Source: Paratrimastix pyriformis (Eukaryota; Preaxostyla; Paratrimastigidae). From it: 64,000 nucleotides of DNA. The notes under the pieces were generated by a model. It worked only from the letters and a program-made list of their open reading frames with translations, had not been told where the DNA came from and made no database searches. Position numbers and translations under genes: made by a program. Position 1 is the stretch's first letter. Every line of letters begins with the position of its first letter. Where the stretch lies: assembly GCA_027972325.1 (NCBI GenBank), contig JAPMOS010000001.1:1149001-1213000 (forward strand), read 5' to 3'. Shown here in pieces: positions 36,363 to 47,515 of the stretch.

Positions 36363-36703
36363 ACCACCACCACCACCGCGCCCCTACACCCCCCTCTCCT
36401 CCCGTTACCAATGCTGTTCTCTTGGTTGCGGACTGGGGGTGGTGGCTACAACTGCAGTCTCTCCTTCTGTCGCCCCCCGGAGCCCGCCCCCGGGCAGGCA
36501 GCAACAGCAGGATGACGGCGATGAGGGGTTCGGGCAGCCCCTCCGGACCCCCGCCCGGCGGTCCTCCACGCGGTCCGTCCGAGCTGCCCCCTCCTGCCCG
36601 GCTGGTCTCATCCCCCTGCCCTGTTTGCAGGCTGCGCCATACCCCCGCCCGGGCCACCCGGCTGGCCCAGGTCGAGACGGCACCGCCCCAAGAGGACGAG
36701 TGA
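32288..36703 (+). CDS. Long basic disordered protein with SPAK repeats
   Basis: No known family was recognised. The product is almost wholly low complexity: Pro, Ala, Ser, Lys and Arg, with acidic patches. A more ordered helical part (PDAHVFVTRALEAEQEG, then AIDRALREITERAVKRLV) spans an intron (about 33,457-33,636) that contains an ATC repeat. A block at 35,755-35,905 encodes about ten SPAK/SPAK-like units, resembling the (S/T)PxK motifs of linker histones. A conserved-looking stretch near the end reads FESVLAGYVLPPTPRSAVRA. The reading frame ends with TGA at 36,701-36,703 after a short final exon. The start used is the first in-frame ATG (MAVQRKAAKH). A nuclear, DNA- or microtubule-binding role would suit the composition but is a guess. 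Confidence 0.55.
35755..35905 (+). repeat. Coding tandem repeat for SPAK units
   Basis: Units of about 12 bp (gccaagtcyccg) repeat ten or so times with one spacer, encoding K-SPA-K-SPA. It lies inside the disordered protein gene and keeps frame throughout. Confidence 0.9.
36330..36362 (+). repeat. C33 homopolymer in the SPAK-repeat gene
   Basis: The longest C run in the window, near the 3' end of the disordered-protein gene. It is followed by CCACCACCACCACCAC and a C/T-rich stretch, as expected for an intron. Confidence 0.9.
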
Positions 36704-37314
36704 CCGTGAATGAGATGATCATCGTGCGTCCATTCAGTCCGCGACGGGATTGTTTTATGAATAAGTCCAAAAAAAAGGGGCACAGAGCCCCGACGGAAGA
36801 GGCCGCTCCACGGAGCGGCGCACCGACAAACCGTCCGCACAGCAGATGATGAAACCGATGAAAAGATGAGAAGAAAAGGAGGCAGGGAGCACGAGGGGGA
36901 GCAGAAAGAACGAGCAGGCCACAGCGCACACAGGGAGGGGGAGGGAGGCAGTGAGGGCAGGAGCAAAGGAGGGGCGATGCAGACACTGAAACCGCCACTA
37001 AAAACATGGGCGGGCCGGAATCTCGATCGGACCCGACCCGCCCCGCCATCCACCACAGGCACACAGCACAGGCACACACAGCACAGCACAGGCACACACA
37101 GCACAGCACAGGCACACACAGCACAGCACAGGCACAGCACCACATGAGCAAACAACACGCCGAAAGACGCGAACACAGAAAGCAGACGAAGAACATGCCC
37201 AAGAAAGCAGCAACAAGGAGGGGCAGCCAGCGAGGTGAGGCCAGGGGAGGGGAGGGGAGGAGGAGCGGGTCGTCCCGAACAAGCAGCGCATCCGAGGCGG
37301 TGCCCGGTGGTGCC
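36704..37314. other. Intergenic region with a CA-rich tandem repeat
   Basis: The 3' flanks of two convergent genes. At about 37,055-37,140 there are four or so copies of a roughly 22-bp unit containing GGCACACACAGCACAGCACA. No coding signal or RNA gene was seen. Confidence 0.6.
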
Positions 37315-38533
37315 TCAAGGGCCCTGCTCGGCGGCCCCGTGCGGGGCGGCGGCATCGGGTGCCGCGGTTGGCGGCTGCGTGTGGGGCTGCTGGGCCTGGG
37401 GCGTGGGGCCGGGGATGCAGAGGGCCGAGCACGAGGCGGCCCCGTGGGCGCGAGGGGGCGTGGGGGCCCGCGAGCTGGGCAGTTGGGCGACCCAGCGCAC
37501 CAGCAGGTGGGCCGCCTCGAGGACCATCGCGCAGTGGCGCTGGATCCAGGCCTCGTCTGCGGGCCGGCATGCCACAAATGAAGAACAATAATTGGATGGT
37601 GATGATTGGATGGTGATGATTGGATGGTGATGATTGGATGGTGACGATTGGATGGTGACGATTGGATGAGGGGCCGAGGACCAGACCGAGGGGGCTCGAG
37701 GATGCCGGCTCGGCGGGGGCTCGGGCGCACGCAGGGGCAGCGGCAGGGGCAGCGGAGAATGTCTCGGAGAGAGCCGACGACGAGGATGACGACCCGGAAG
37801 TCGTCAGGTCGGCCGCCCCGGCCGTGGTGCAGCCGCCACACCGGAAGGCCGGGTCGCTGGCAGGGACCGGGACCGGGACCGGGACGGGCCCCGTGGTGGC
37901 GGGCGGGCAGATGGTCAGCGCGTCGAGCATCCCGGCCGCGTCGGTCACCCCGCCGTCAGCGGGAGGACGCGGGACAGATTGCTGCTGCTGCTGGGGCGCG
38001 TCGGCGGTGGCTGTCGAGCGGCGGCGGAGCAGGCGGGCGCACGACTCGAGGGCGGCCGACCCGTCGTAGGCCGTCATTGAGAAGCGGACGGCCAGGTCCT
38101 GGTCGGGCCGGCCGAAGCAGACGCCTGAAGAAACAAAAATCGTCAGCGGGGATCAGCACCGCCAGGGGGGAACAAAACCGGCCGGCAGGTGGGGGATGGT
38201 TCCGTCTCGGGGGCGGCCAACAGACTGGGCGAGAGAGACACCCCGATCTCCTCGAGGACGCGGGTGCAGAGGGCCCATGCCGTGGTGATGCCCTTGGCGG
38301 CCAGGAGGGGCGCCAGCGCGTTGAAGTCCAGGTAGAGGTAATACGAGGCGTCCGGGGTGAGGAGCCGCAGCCCGGCCTCCATGATGCAGTGCCCGGCCCA
38401 GCGGCTGGGCGAAGGCAGGCAGGACGGCGAACTGCAGGGGGCCCGGGACGCAGCTGGGGAGTGGAAGGGAGGGTGCGGATGTGAGAGCACTGCGGGCGGG
38501 GGGCGGGGCGCGATGGGTGGGCAAAGGAGGCGT

Positions 38534-38566
<33 letters not shown>

Positions 38567-41506
38567 AGGCAGACCCGTAGGTGGACGAGACGGCGTTCTT
38601 GAGGGGCGGCAGGAAGAAGGCCAGGGCGTCGGGGATGACCGCGTACCCGATGCGCCAGCCCTGGGCCCCGTACACCTTGGAGACGCTGCCCAGGACGATG
38701 GTCCCCTCGGGGTAGATGTCCCGCCGGGCCATCGAGACGTGCTCGCCGCTGTAGCGCAGCAGGGCGTAGGTCTCGTCGCTCAGCACCAGGATGTGGTTCC
38801 GCCGGAGGACCACCGCGAGGGCCTTCAGCTCGTCTGCCGTGTAGCTGGTCCCTGTACAGGGGGGGCCGGGGAGGGGTCGGAGAGGGATGAGCGCATGCAA
38901 GGGGCCAGGCGGGGCCAGGGCGGGGCCAGGGCGGGGCCAGGGCGGGGCCAGGGCGGGGCCAGGGCGGGGCCAGGGGGGGGCCGGGGGGATGCTTGCGGAC
39001 CGGTGGGGCTGCTTGGGTTGGACATGACCAGGATGCGTCGGGGGGCGCGGCACCCGGGCGGGTCGCTGGCGCAAATCAGGTCGATCATCTCGGGGGTGAC
39101 CTTCCTGCGGGGGGCCAACGGCAGAGGAGGATGGTCAGAGGGCTCGGCGCAGCGAGAACCGGGGGGCGTGCAGACCAGCAACCCTCGAAGTATGTGTGGA
39201 TGGGGACCAGGGGCCGCCGGGCGGTGCTGATGATGGGGATGAAGCCCATCCAGCAGGGCGTGGGCAGGAGGGCGTCCGCGTTGCAGCAGGACAGGACCAG
39301 GGTGGCCAGGGACCGGGTCCCCAGCCCGATGACGACGTTGCCGCCGTGGAGGGTCGGCTGCAGGTCGAACTTCTCGCGCACGTGGGCCGCCACCGCGTCG
39401 CGCAGCTGGGGCAGCCCAAGCAAGGGCATGCAGGCCCGCTCGCTGGCGGCCCGCTGGAGGGCGTCGACCAGGAGGGAGGGCACCTTGAAGGGGCTGTCGC
39501 CGCAGCAGGCCCGATGGATCGTGCGGCCCTGCTGAGCCAGCTGGCGCTCCCTGGACCAGGCCGTGTGCAGGGTGGGCGAGCGAGCGGGTCAGATCGTGCG
39601 GCTTTCCAGGACAAGGGCAAAGAAGGGAGGGCGTTCCGGGGCGCAGACCGTTCGGAGAGGAGGTTGCAGTATGCGAGGTAAGTCGGGGCGCGGTAGACCT
39701 CCGTCACGTCGGAGAGCGACCACTCGCAATTCTGGACGGGCGCTGGAAAAGGAGCGAGAGGGAGTGAGGGCCATGCTGGGGGACGGGGGTTGGAGCGGCG
39801 GACCGATCTGGGGGACGGCACTCGGGTTGGCCTGGATGCGGGCGACGTTGCACTGGATGCGATCCTTGTTGCACGGCTCCAGCCCCAGAAGGTACCGCGC
39901 CTCGGCGGGGGTGGCCACCTGGCAGGGGAGATGGCGTCAGGAACGGCGGGTGGGCAGGCAGGGGTCAGGGGGGGAGGCTGCCCGCAGGTGCCCACGGACC
40001 GGTCGGTTCATGGCGGCGGCCATGAGGGCGATGCGCCGGACCAGGTCGGCCAAGTTGGTGACCTTGGCTGGCGCTGCGACCTCCTCATCGTCGGGTTCGG
40101 GGGTGCCGCTCAGCGGTGGTGGCTGCATCGTTCGGTCGACGGGCGCCTCACCGGCGGGCTGCTCGGCGGCGGCCGGGGGCGGACTGTCGCTCACGCATGC
40201 CTCGATTTCGTGCTCCGGGCCGACCGGGGTCGCCAGGGGATCTTCATCGTCGATTCCAACCCTCAGATGGCCGCCCAGGGCAAGGGTGGCAGCCGCGAGG
40301 GGCATGTCCTCGGCCGTGGGGCAGCCCACCGACCAGGTGGAGCGGAGTGGGACCTCGTTGGCCATCTGGATGAGGTGCCTCACGATGGGCAGCGAGGAGG
40401 AGACCATGCAGCTGCGACAGCCGGGCGCGTGGGTGGGCATGCTGCCGGCGGGAGGGGTTGGGAGCTGGGGTTCGCCCCGGGAATCGGGGTTGGCGTGGGG
40501 CTCGTCGTCGGTGCCGTGGCAGCTGCGGCCCTGGCACAGCGGCGCGCCGGCAAGCTCGGGGCCGCACTGGCGGAAGAAGCTCGGGTACGGGCATGAGCCT
40601 GAGCACGAGCAGTTTTGGCAGCGCCCGGTGGGGACAAGGGTGGGTGGGGTGTCGGGGGAGGCGGCATAGTGGCGGAGGGGGCACCCGGTGAACGGCAGGT
40701 TCTCGAGGTGGAAGTGCTGGCCCCGGGCGGGGAGCGGAGCGGCGTTGGGTGTGGTCACCCGGGCAGCAAAGACATTACCAGTGACAGGGCATGTCTTGCC
40801 AACCAGACAGGCGCCACAGTGGAGGCAGCCGTCCGCTTTGGGGGCGGTGCTCTTGTGATCACGGTTGTGCGCCAGTGAGAAGGTGTAATGGGACGAGATG
40901 TTCGTCAGAAAACGTCCAGCAACGAGTAGGCTGTCGGCGAGTTCAACTACAATGGAATTTGAAAAGTGAGTGAAGACATAGAGCGCAAGAAAGGTTGTGC
41001 ATACCGAGATTGGAACAACGGATCGCAGGCTTTACTCCATCGAGTCGAAATTCGGCTGCCAAGGTGGCATCCCAATCCGAAACAGAAAGACCCGTCCCCT
41101 TGGCATGGACAAGATCGTGGAGAGAAGGAGCTCCACAAATCATGGATGCAATTTCAGGACAGAGTCGCACCAGAAGGCAGCGATTCAGGAGACTGTTCGA
41201 GCCTCCAGGACCCCCTGAGCCCAGTTCAATAATTGCTTCGGGAGCGATCCGTCGGATATCCGCGACGATGCCACAATAAGCAGAAAAATCGGGCAAGGCT
41301 CGAGAAGATTTCTCGTGGATCACAAGACGAAAAAGGGAGGCACCTGCAGCAGCGCAACGGAGTACTTCATCGCATACATCCGCTTTTGAAGTGAGAACAT
41401 GAGGAGGGGTAGCAGATCCGCCACCCTTTTTCGAAAAGTCCACATTTAAAGTCACACATATGATCACAGCCTTAGGAGTGTTCTGTGGTGTGTCAGATTG
41501 TATCAT
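37315..41506 (-). CDS. BKACE (DUF849)-aminotransferase fusion protein
   Basis: One continuous set of minus-strand exons carries two enzyme modules. The first (41,506-39,830) matches the beta-keto acid cleavage enzyme family: KAVIICVTLNVDF strand, CAAAGASLF, YCGIVADIRRIAPEAIIELG, GVKPAIRCSNLG, then STWSVGC, LALGGHLRVGIDDEDP and ATPAEARYLLGLE. The family's metal-binding H-x-H strand reads RLV instead, and the usual Glu before Asp is Asp. A Cys-rich insertion of about 130 residues interrupts the barrel. The second module (39,730-37,315) is a class I/II PLP aminotransferase: SNPSSPTG, LVLSDETYALLRYSG, SVSKVYGAQGWRIGYAV with the PLP lysine, and AVRFSMTAYDG. A 3' intron at about 37,575-37,670 holds a minisatellite. 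The start is the in-frame ATG MIQSDTPQ. No stop or ATG separates the modules. BKACE enzymes are mostly bacterial, so transfer is likely. Confidence 0.83.
37590..37670. repeat. 15-bp minisatellite in a terminal intron
   Basis: Five or so copies of TTGGATGGTGATGA-type 15-bp units, which degrade to ACGATTGGATGGTG at one end. It sits in the last intron of the BKACE-aminotransferase gene, between the LGLV coding end and the exon beginning DEAWIQRH. Confidence 0.88.
38534..38565. repeat. 32-base G run (C on sense strand) in an aminotransferase intron
   Basis: An uninterrupted G homopolymer just downstream (in the transcript) of the exon ending NAVSSTYG. The intron starts gtctgccttccccc on the sense strand, so the run acts as an extreme pyrimidine tract. 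Confidence 0.95.
38905..38985. repeat. 11-bp tandem repeat (GGGGCCAGGGC)n
   Basis: Seven or so copies of an 11-bp GC-rich unit in an aminotransferase-module intron, between the SNPSSPTG exon and the exon that starts GTSYTADEL. Confidence 0.9.
39900..40760 (-). other. Cysteine-rich insertion and C-terminal half of the BKACE module
   Basis: Within the BKACE barrel, between SNLGVELADSLLVAGRF and STWSVGC, there is extra sequence with closely spaced cysteines: GCLHCGACLVGKTC, GRCQNCSCSGSCPYP, LCQGRSCHG and GCRSCMV. The pattern resembles zinc-ribbon or iron-sulfur ligands. It is followed by the standard C-terminal strand LALGGHLRVGIDDEDP, an acidic Pro-rich loop, and VTNLADLVRRIALMAAAMNR. Nothing like this insertion is standard in the family. 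Confidence 0.7.
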
Positions 41507-41717
41507 CAGCGGAGAGCGACGGCGCTCTTGGGAAAGTCGAAGCGAAGCTGTCGCAAGAGCCAAAAGGAAAAGGCGACGATTCGAAGAGAATCTGCGTGCC
41601 CCGCACGTTCATTTGACCCATCTCACCTCATTTTCAAAGGAATTCTTTATTCTATTTTCGTTGAACAATTCAACGCAGAGGGTTCTCACACATTCTTTTG
41701 TTCAGCGAGATCGGGGA

Positions 41718-43303
41718 TCAAGAAAGGACGATTCCGATTTCTGGGGCGGTTAAGTTTCGCACCTTCCGATTGTAGATGTAGACATGCATGGTAGCAGCCA
41801 TCACAGGGTTGAAATGAAGCGGCTCCACCAATTCGATGCAATGCTGGGTGTCCAGGATGTTGAACAAATGTGCATTGCAGAGATCCCGAGCTACAATCAA
41901 AGCGTCTGTGTAGATTTCCACCAGCCTTTGAGGGCACGGGTGGATATGCCCCTCACCGGGAGTCTCTGCGGGTCGGGGGCAATCCACCACGGCGTAATTG
42001 GCGAATGCTGCTCGGATTGGTCCGCCTGTGCTGGGAGCCTCTCTGCCCAAGGTCTGAGGGACAAAAGGAATGACCGAAAAGCTGATCAGTCCAGCCAGAT
42101 GGTGGGTGCCATCCTCGGGGGGACTCTCGATGATCCACGTCTCCACCGTCCCATCGGGACGGGGCAAGAAGCAGTGCTGGAACTCGATGTCGGAATCCCA
42201 GTGCCGGCCCATGCAGAACTGGGCCTGCTGGCGATTGAGGAGGCTCCGGGCCTCACTGATGTCGGCCACCGAGAGCCGGCGTACAGTTGGTCGGAGGGAT
42301 GACCGAGGCAGACGGTAGTAATCCGCCTCGGCGGCATCTGCTCTCCACCATCAAAAGAGGGTCCGAATGAAGTATGGCAGCAGGTCACACCACTCGCCCA
42401 ACCTAACCCCCGTCTGGTCGTAGAGGAGGCGGGGTGGAGGAAGGACCTGGGGTGGGCATCCACCCGCACTCGACCAGCCGTGGGATGTTCAGGGGCTGGT
42501 AGTAGTACCGCGAGCGCGCAACCTCGCCGGGGAGGGGGACACTGGTCGTGTACACGGCCTGACGGAAGGGGTCGAGCTTGGGAGGAAGATCCAACCGGCG
42601 GACAGACCATCTGGGTCCGAGGGCACAAGGTTAAGATCCTGCGGGTAATCTCGCGGATGAGAAGTGGGCCGAGCCCCAGGCCTCGGAGCGCGGGGGTGAG
42701 ACAGAGGAGGTTCACCTCCATCGATGGGACCAGTTCGGGTTCTATTGAAGGGACCAGATTCTCCCAGCCAACGATCCAGGGACAAAGCAGCAGACCATTC
42801 GAATTGGGCGCCTCTCGGAGCGATATGGTACAGGGGATTCCCGCGACGAAGCCCACAAGTTGCGAGGCTTGGTCTGATGATCCAGAGATCTTCTGCCGAA
42901 GAGCCAGATGTAAAGCAGGGAGGTACCCGGGAGGTTGAAGGATCCAGGCCAAATGATCCCTGAATGGGGAGGTCGAGGGAGGGGCCGATGGGAACCGACG
43001 GACAGACCGGGTGTAGCACAGACGATATTGGACATTATCTGCGCCGTAATTCTTTGATAAAAACTGGTAGAGTTCTTCGTTATCTGCTGTATTATTTACA
43101 TCGATTGTCGCCCAGAAAAGATCAGAATTTGGCAAGTCCACGGGAGGGGGAGCTGTGGATCTAATCTGGGAGCACCTCTCAATCGGATCGTGAACGCGCC
43201 AAAAAATACTGTGTGTTTGTTCGACGGGATCGTCGGGGCCGTCAGTAGAGTCGCCCAGAAGGGCGAGAATCGGGTTATTTTCAATTCCCGGACCAGATTG
43301 CAT
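41718..43303 (-). CDS. NMT: Glycylpeptide N-tetradecanoyltransferase (N-myristoyltransferase)
   Basis: Transfers myristate from myristoyl-CoA to N-terminal glycines of cytosolic proteins. The family order is clear: LFWATIDVNNTADNEELYQF; then KNYGADNVQYRLCYT joined by a 48-nt intron to RDHLAWILQPPGYLPALHLA; LVGFVAGIPCTISL; the acyl-CoA region MEVNLLCLTPALRGLGLGPL with LIREITRRI; AVYTTSVPLPGEVARSRYYY with LNIPRLVECG; VADISEARSLLNRQQAQF; YAVVDCPRP; ALIVARDLCNAHLFNILD; and a C-terminus ending NLTAPEIGIVLS, close to the usual ...GLVL. The acyl-CoA loop reads RGLGLGPLLIRE instead of the common RSKRxAPVLIRE. The ATG at 43,303 (MQSGPGIENN) is the likeliest start. Upstream sequence is shared with divergent UVSSA. 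Confidence 0.93.
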
Positions 43304-43389
43304 ATAGCCTGAAACCCCAGAAGGGTCTTTTCTCCTGGGCAGGCAAATCCACACTTTCTCTCCTGGCTGGGCGACTTCCAGGCAAAGTC

Positions 43390-46300
43390 CACCGATCCCC
43401 TTCTACACCTTCGCCCGAAGACCCGCAGACTCGTATTCGACGACTCGTTCACAAAGTCACCAAGACAGGTGAAAATACGCTCGATGAAGGTGTGGCTAAA
43501 GAGATCTCCGGATTGATTCGAATTTCCGACGAAATGGTGCTCATTTTTTGCCAAGCGAATTGGCAACAGCTCAATACAAACCAATCGCAGATCCGACTTC
43601 TTGCCATGCGTCTTTTTGATTACTTTTTTTCGGTCTGTCTGCTCTTCTGCTTCTGGCCGTGATCAATCTACAAATTGTTGTCTAGCGCTCCGTTCAAGTG
43701 CGTAAATACTTGGTTGGGAGAATCAACGATTTTTTCCGCCTCTGCCTGGGCACCGTTCCGGACGAGCCACTGCCGGAGCCCAAGGTTGGCGTGATCCCCC
43801 CCTTCCGCGGGTCCTCAACCGAACCTCTAGTTCGCGGCTGATATGCTCCGCGACCAAACCATGGTTGTATTGGAGCGTTGGAGGGCCCAGTGGGGGACCC
43901 GCTACCCCCCGCTGGAGAAGGGGTGCCAGTACCTGAGCCGGGTGGCCCACCTTCGCTTTCCGGACGTCATCGGGGCCGAGAATCGCCGCAGGCAGCACGA
44001 GGCGGACGAGTATCGGCAGGCCGAGGTCAGTGCTATTTTGTGCTGCAGTGTTTTCCCATCCAACGCTGCTCGCTCTGCGCCTTCCCCTCTGACCACCAGA
44101 GCCACTTCCAGCGGGCCCAGCGGGAGTACGAGGACCTCCTGCCCAGCATCACGGGCAACCTCGCGACCCTGGAAAACACCTTCGAGTTGCTCATCCCCCG
44201 CGTCGAGTCGTTGCACACACCACCACCTCCGCCGTTGCCACCACAGCCGCCGCAACTGCTCCCATCACTACAAGAGGAACCCGATCCCAATCTCGTGCTC
44301 GCGCCTCCTCTGCCTGCGCCGTCTTCGGGGTCTCCGCCCCCGACGGGACCTTCGGGCTCCGTTTCGGATTCGGCCGCTCCTGCCGTCCTGCTCTCCCCTC
44401 GCATCCACGCCCCGCAACCCTTCTCACCCTTGGCGGTGCTTCCCTCCTCGCTCTCGGCCTCGGCCAGCCACCTTCCTCCGCTCGCCCTCCCGCCGGCCTC
44501 CTTGCCGCCGCCACTGCCATCACCGCTCCCGCAGCCTCTCTCCAGTTTGGAAGATGGAGCCCCACGCGCCCCCGCTGCTCCAGCGGTGGCCCACCCGCCC
44601 CAGCAGGATGGCCTCCAGCCCCTCGCCGACTCGGTCGTGGCTTCATTCGGAGCCTTGGAGGCCGTGCCCGACCCCCCAATGGCCCATCCTTCTGTCCCGG
44701 CGATCAAGACAGACTCCGCTCTCCCTCTTCCCGTCGTGGCTTCCCCGGCTGCCGCCCCTCCAGCTCTCCTCCCTGCACCGCCTCCAGCCGTGCCGCCGCC
44801 GGCCCCCGTGAAAAAGGACCCGACTGTCCCACTCCCGCCGCCACCCGCCGGCGTTTCGATCAAACGGGACGCCCCGAGCCCGGCGCCCCTTCCCCGGCCC
44901 GCCTTGGGCTACGCCGACCCTCTGGGGCTGCTGACCGACCCTGCGGATCTGGCCGAAGCCCTGGCCAACGAACTCGAGGCCGCGGCGGCACCCCTTGCCC
45001 GGGTGACGGCCGAGGGGACTGGGCTGGTGCCCATCAGCGCCGTCGAGGTGACCGTCACCCCGGAGAGCATCGCCCAAGCCTGCCTGTCGCACCCCCTCAG
45101 CGGGCCGCTCCTGGAGACGGCGACCGGCTGCTACCGGCTGCTGCACGGGCGCCACAAGCCGGCCTTGGACCAATGGGTCCACTGGGCGGCCGGCTGGGAC
45201 CCCGACCGGGCCCCCCCGGCCACCGTGGGCGGGTCGCTGAGCCCCGAGCTGCGCGCCGTGCAGGTCCAGCAGCACAACCAGGAGAAGGCCCGGTTGCTCG
45301 AGGCCCTGGTGCTCCTCCAGGCCCGGGCCGCCCGGGTGCTGCGCTGGTGCGAGGAGGCCGGCATCGCACAGAGCGAGCGGCTCCTCGAGGAGGCCGCCCG
45401 CAAGAAGAAGCGCGACGAGGAGGCAGCCGCGGCCGCTGCTGCAACCGCCAGCACGAGGCCGCCCCCCTCCAAGCGGGCCAGCTCTCCGCCCAAGCGGGTG
45501 CCCCCGCCCCTCGGCGACGCTGAAGAGCGAACCTCCTTCGAGCTGAAGGGCGCCGGCCTGCCGGACAGCCCGCCCCCCCGCCCCGGCTCGGCGACTGGCT
45601 CGTCGCCCCCGCCTGACGTGCCCCTCTGGGTGCACCCCTCCAAGCGGGACCCTGCCTCGGTACCCGCAAAGCCCCTGGTGGTGAACTACTCCAAGAAGGA
45701 GGGTCTGTCCGCCCGCCCGTGCCTACCCGAGCCTCACGCCGCGCACGGATGGGCGCAGACCTGCTCAAGGTGGCCCCGTACATCCCGCCTCACGAGCTGC
45801 CCTTCTTCGGGCTGGACCGGGTCAGCCTGCACTCGTCGGGCCTCGAGGTCCGCGGTGGCTGCTCCTCCTTGCCCCTCCCGGTCCCTCGCGGTCCCGCCGC
45901 TCACCCCCTTCCTGCCCCGTGGGCGGCCCATCGCAGGTTCTGCACCGGTTCATGGGGGGCGACGCGGGCGAGGGCAGCGTCTCGACCGAGGAGATGCGCC
46001 GGATCTGGTTCACGGTCAAGCCCAGGGCCCCCTCGGCCCCCATCCCTGCCTGCCGGGCCCCCCTGAAGAACGGCGGCCTGTGCCCCCGGCGCGACCTGAC
46101 CCGGTGCCCCTTCCACGGCCTCATCGTCCCCCGCGACGACCAGGGCCGCCCCATCCCGCCGCCCCCGGCCCAGACATCGCCCCCACCGCCGGCCCAGGGC
46201 AGCCCCCTCTCACCCCCCGGGGCGTCCTCTTCCTCTCGCCCTTCGCCTCCTCCGGCCAGGGCGGCATCGGGGGCCGTTGTGCCCTCGTCCCCGCCCCCGG

Positions 46301-47475
46301 CTGCGGCCGTTGGGCCGGGGCCTGTATCACCGCCGCCCCCATTGTCGCCGGCATCATCGCCATCGTGCCCTGTCTCGTCGCCTCCGCCCTGGGCCCCACG
46401 GCCCCCCCGGAGGGCCGGCCGGATCAACGTCCTCGACGACGACCACGATGCCGATGACGATGGGCACCTCGATGATGCCGGCAAGAAGAACGACCCCGGC
46501 GCCGCGCCACCGCCCGGCCGAGGGGCCAGCCACCCCGCAGCACAGGTCGATCTGAGCGTGTTTCCCTTGAGCCCTCCCAAGGCTGCCTTGGGCTCGCCAC
46601 TCCCGTCGCTGCCGCTGCTGCCGGCAACACCGCGCCACCTGCCCGCCGAGGGACCCGCGGCGGACGAGGAGCAGCAACCCGAAGGCGTCTTCTTACCCGG
46701 TTCCCAAGGCGACGGGGAGGGGGCGGTGGCGGATGGCGGGGGTGGCATCGACGAAGAGTATGGCGAGGAGGAAGAGGAGGGCGACACGGAGGACGACGGC
46801 GAGCCAGATGGCGACGGGGGGCCCGACGGACCAGGCGAGGGAGGCCTCCCCCCCGGCGGCCTGGCCCGGCTGCCCATCAAGCGCTCCCCCTCCGACCGGC
46901 CCCTCCGCCTCCCGGCCGGCAGCCCCAGCGCCCTCGTCGCGGCGGCCGTCCTCCAGGCGGCCGGCGACCTGGTCCCCGCCCCCGCCCCCGCCCCAGAGGG
47001 CGCATCCCGTGGAAGGGGCGGCCGTGGCCGTGGCCGGGCCCGTCGGGTCCGCAGTCGGCCCAGCGAGAGCCAGCAGCTGAGCCTGGGCGAGATGCGGGCC
47101 GCCCAGGCCCTCCGCCACCAGCTGCGCGCCGAGCCCCTCCACACCGACTGGCTGCGGGGCTCCCTGCAGCTCCTGCCCGGGCAACCCCTTGCCCCTGCCG
47201 GCGAGGCCTCCAGCTCCCCGGGCGAGGAGCACAAGAGCGGCTGCGGAGAGTTGCACCCGGCGGCACCCCGCCCCTCTCGGACGCCGTCCAACCCGAAGCT
47301 GGTCCGGATCAGCCGACCCCCGGCCGACCCCAAGGAGCGCCTCGAGCGGCGCCTGACCAGCATGCGTCGCTCCTCCCAGGCGTGGGCACGCAAAAGGCAC
47401 ACCGAAGGCGACGACGAGCAGCAGCGCGAGGACCGGCGGGTGCGGGACGCCGTCGGGTACTCCTGGGTGGGGTGA
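43390..47475 (+). CDS. UVSSA: UV-stimulated scaffold protein A homolog (5' end approximate)
   Basis: UVSSA acts with RNA polymerase II and TFIIH in transcription-coupled DNA repair. The N-terminal VHS-like region is [20 protein letters not shown] with [20 protein letters not shown], an intron (gtctgtctgctc...gtctag), then [59 protein letters not shown] and ELLIPRV follow across two more introns. A long Pro-rich middle precedes [19 protein letters not shown] and the diagnostic C-terminal zinc motif: [11 protein letters not shown]...[17 protein letters not shown], nearly identical in form to animal UVSSA. A basic tail ([15 protein letters not shown]) ends at TGA 47,473-47,475. The first coding exon with an ATG was not found, so the 5' end is open. 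Confidence 0.88.
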
Positions 47476-47515
47476 GACTTCGCCAACCCGATCTCCTTCC
47501 GGTCCACTGGCGCAG

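Noticed and set aside
35411-36376. Minus-strand Gly/Arg/Asp-rich frame opposite the SPAK repeats
   Set aside because: Antisense shadow of a GC-rich coding repeat; the plus frame carries the splice signals and composition expected of the gene.
36990-37140. Cys/Val/Leu-rich minus frame over the CA repeat
   Set aside because: It is produced by translating the CACAGCACAGG tandem repeat beyond the aminotransferase stop at 37,315.
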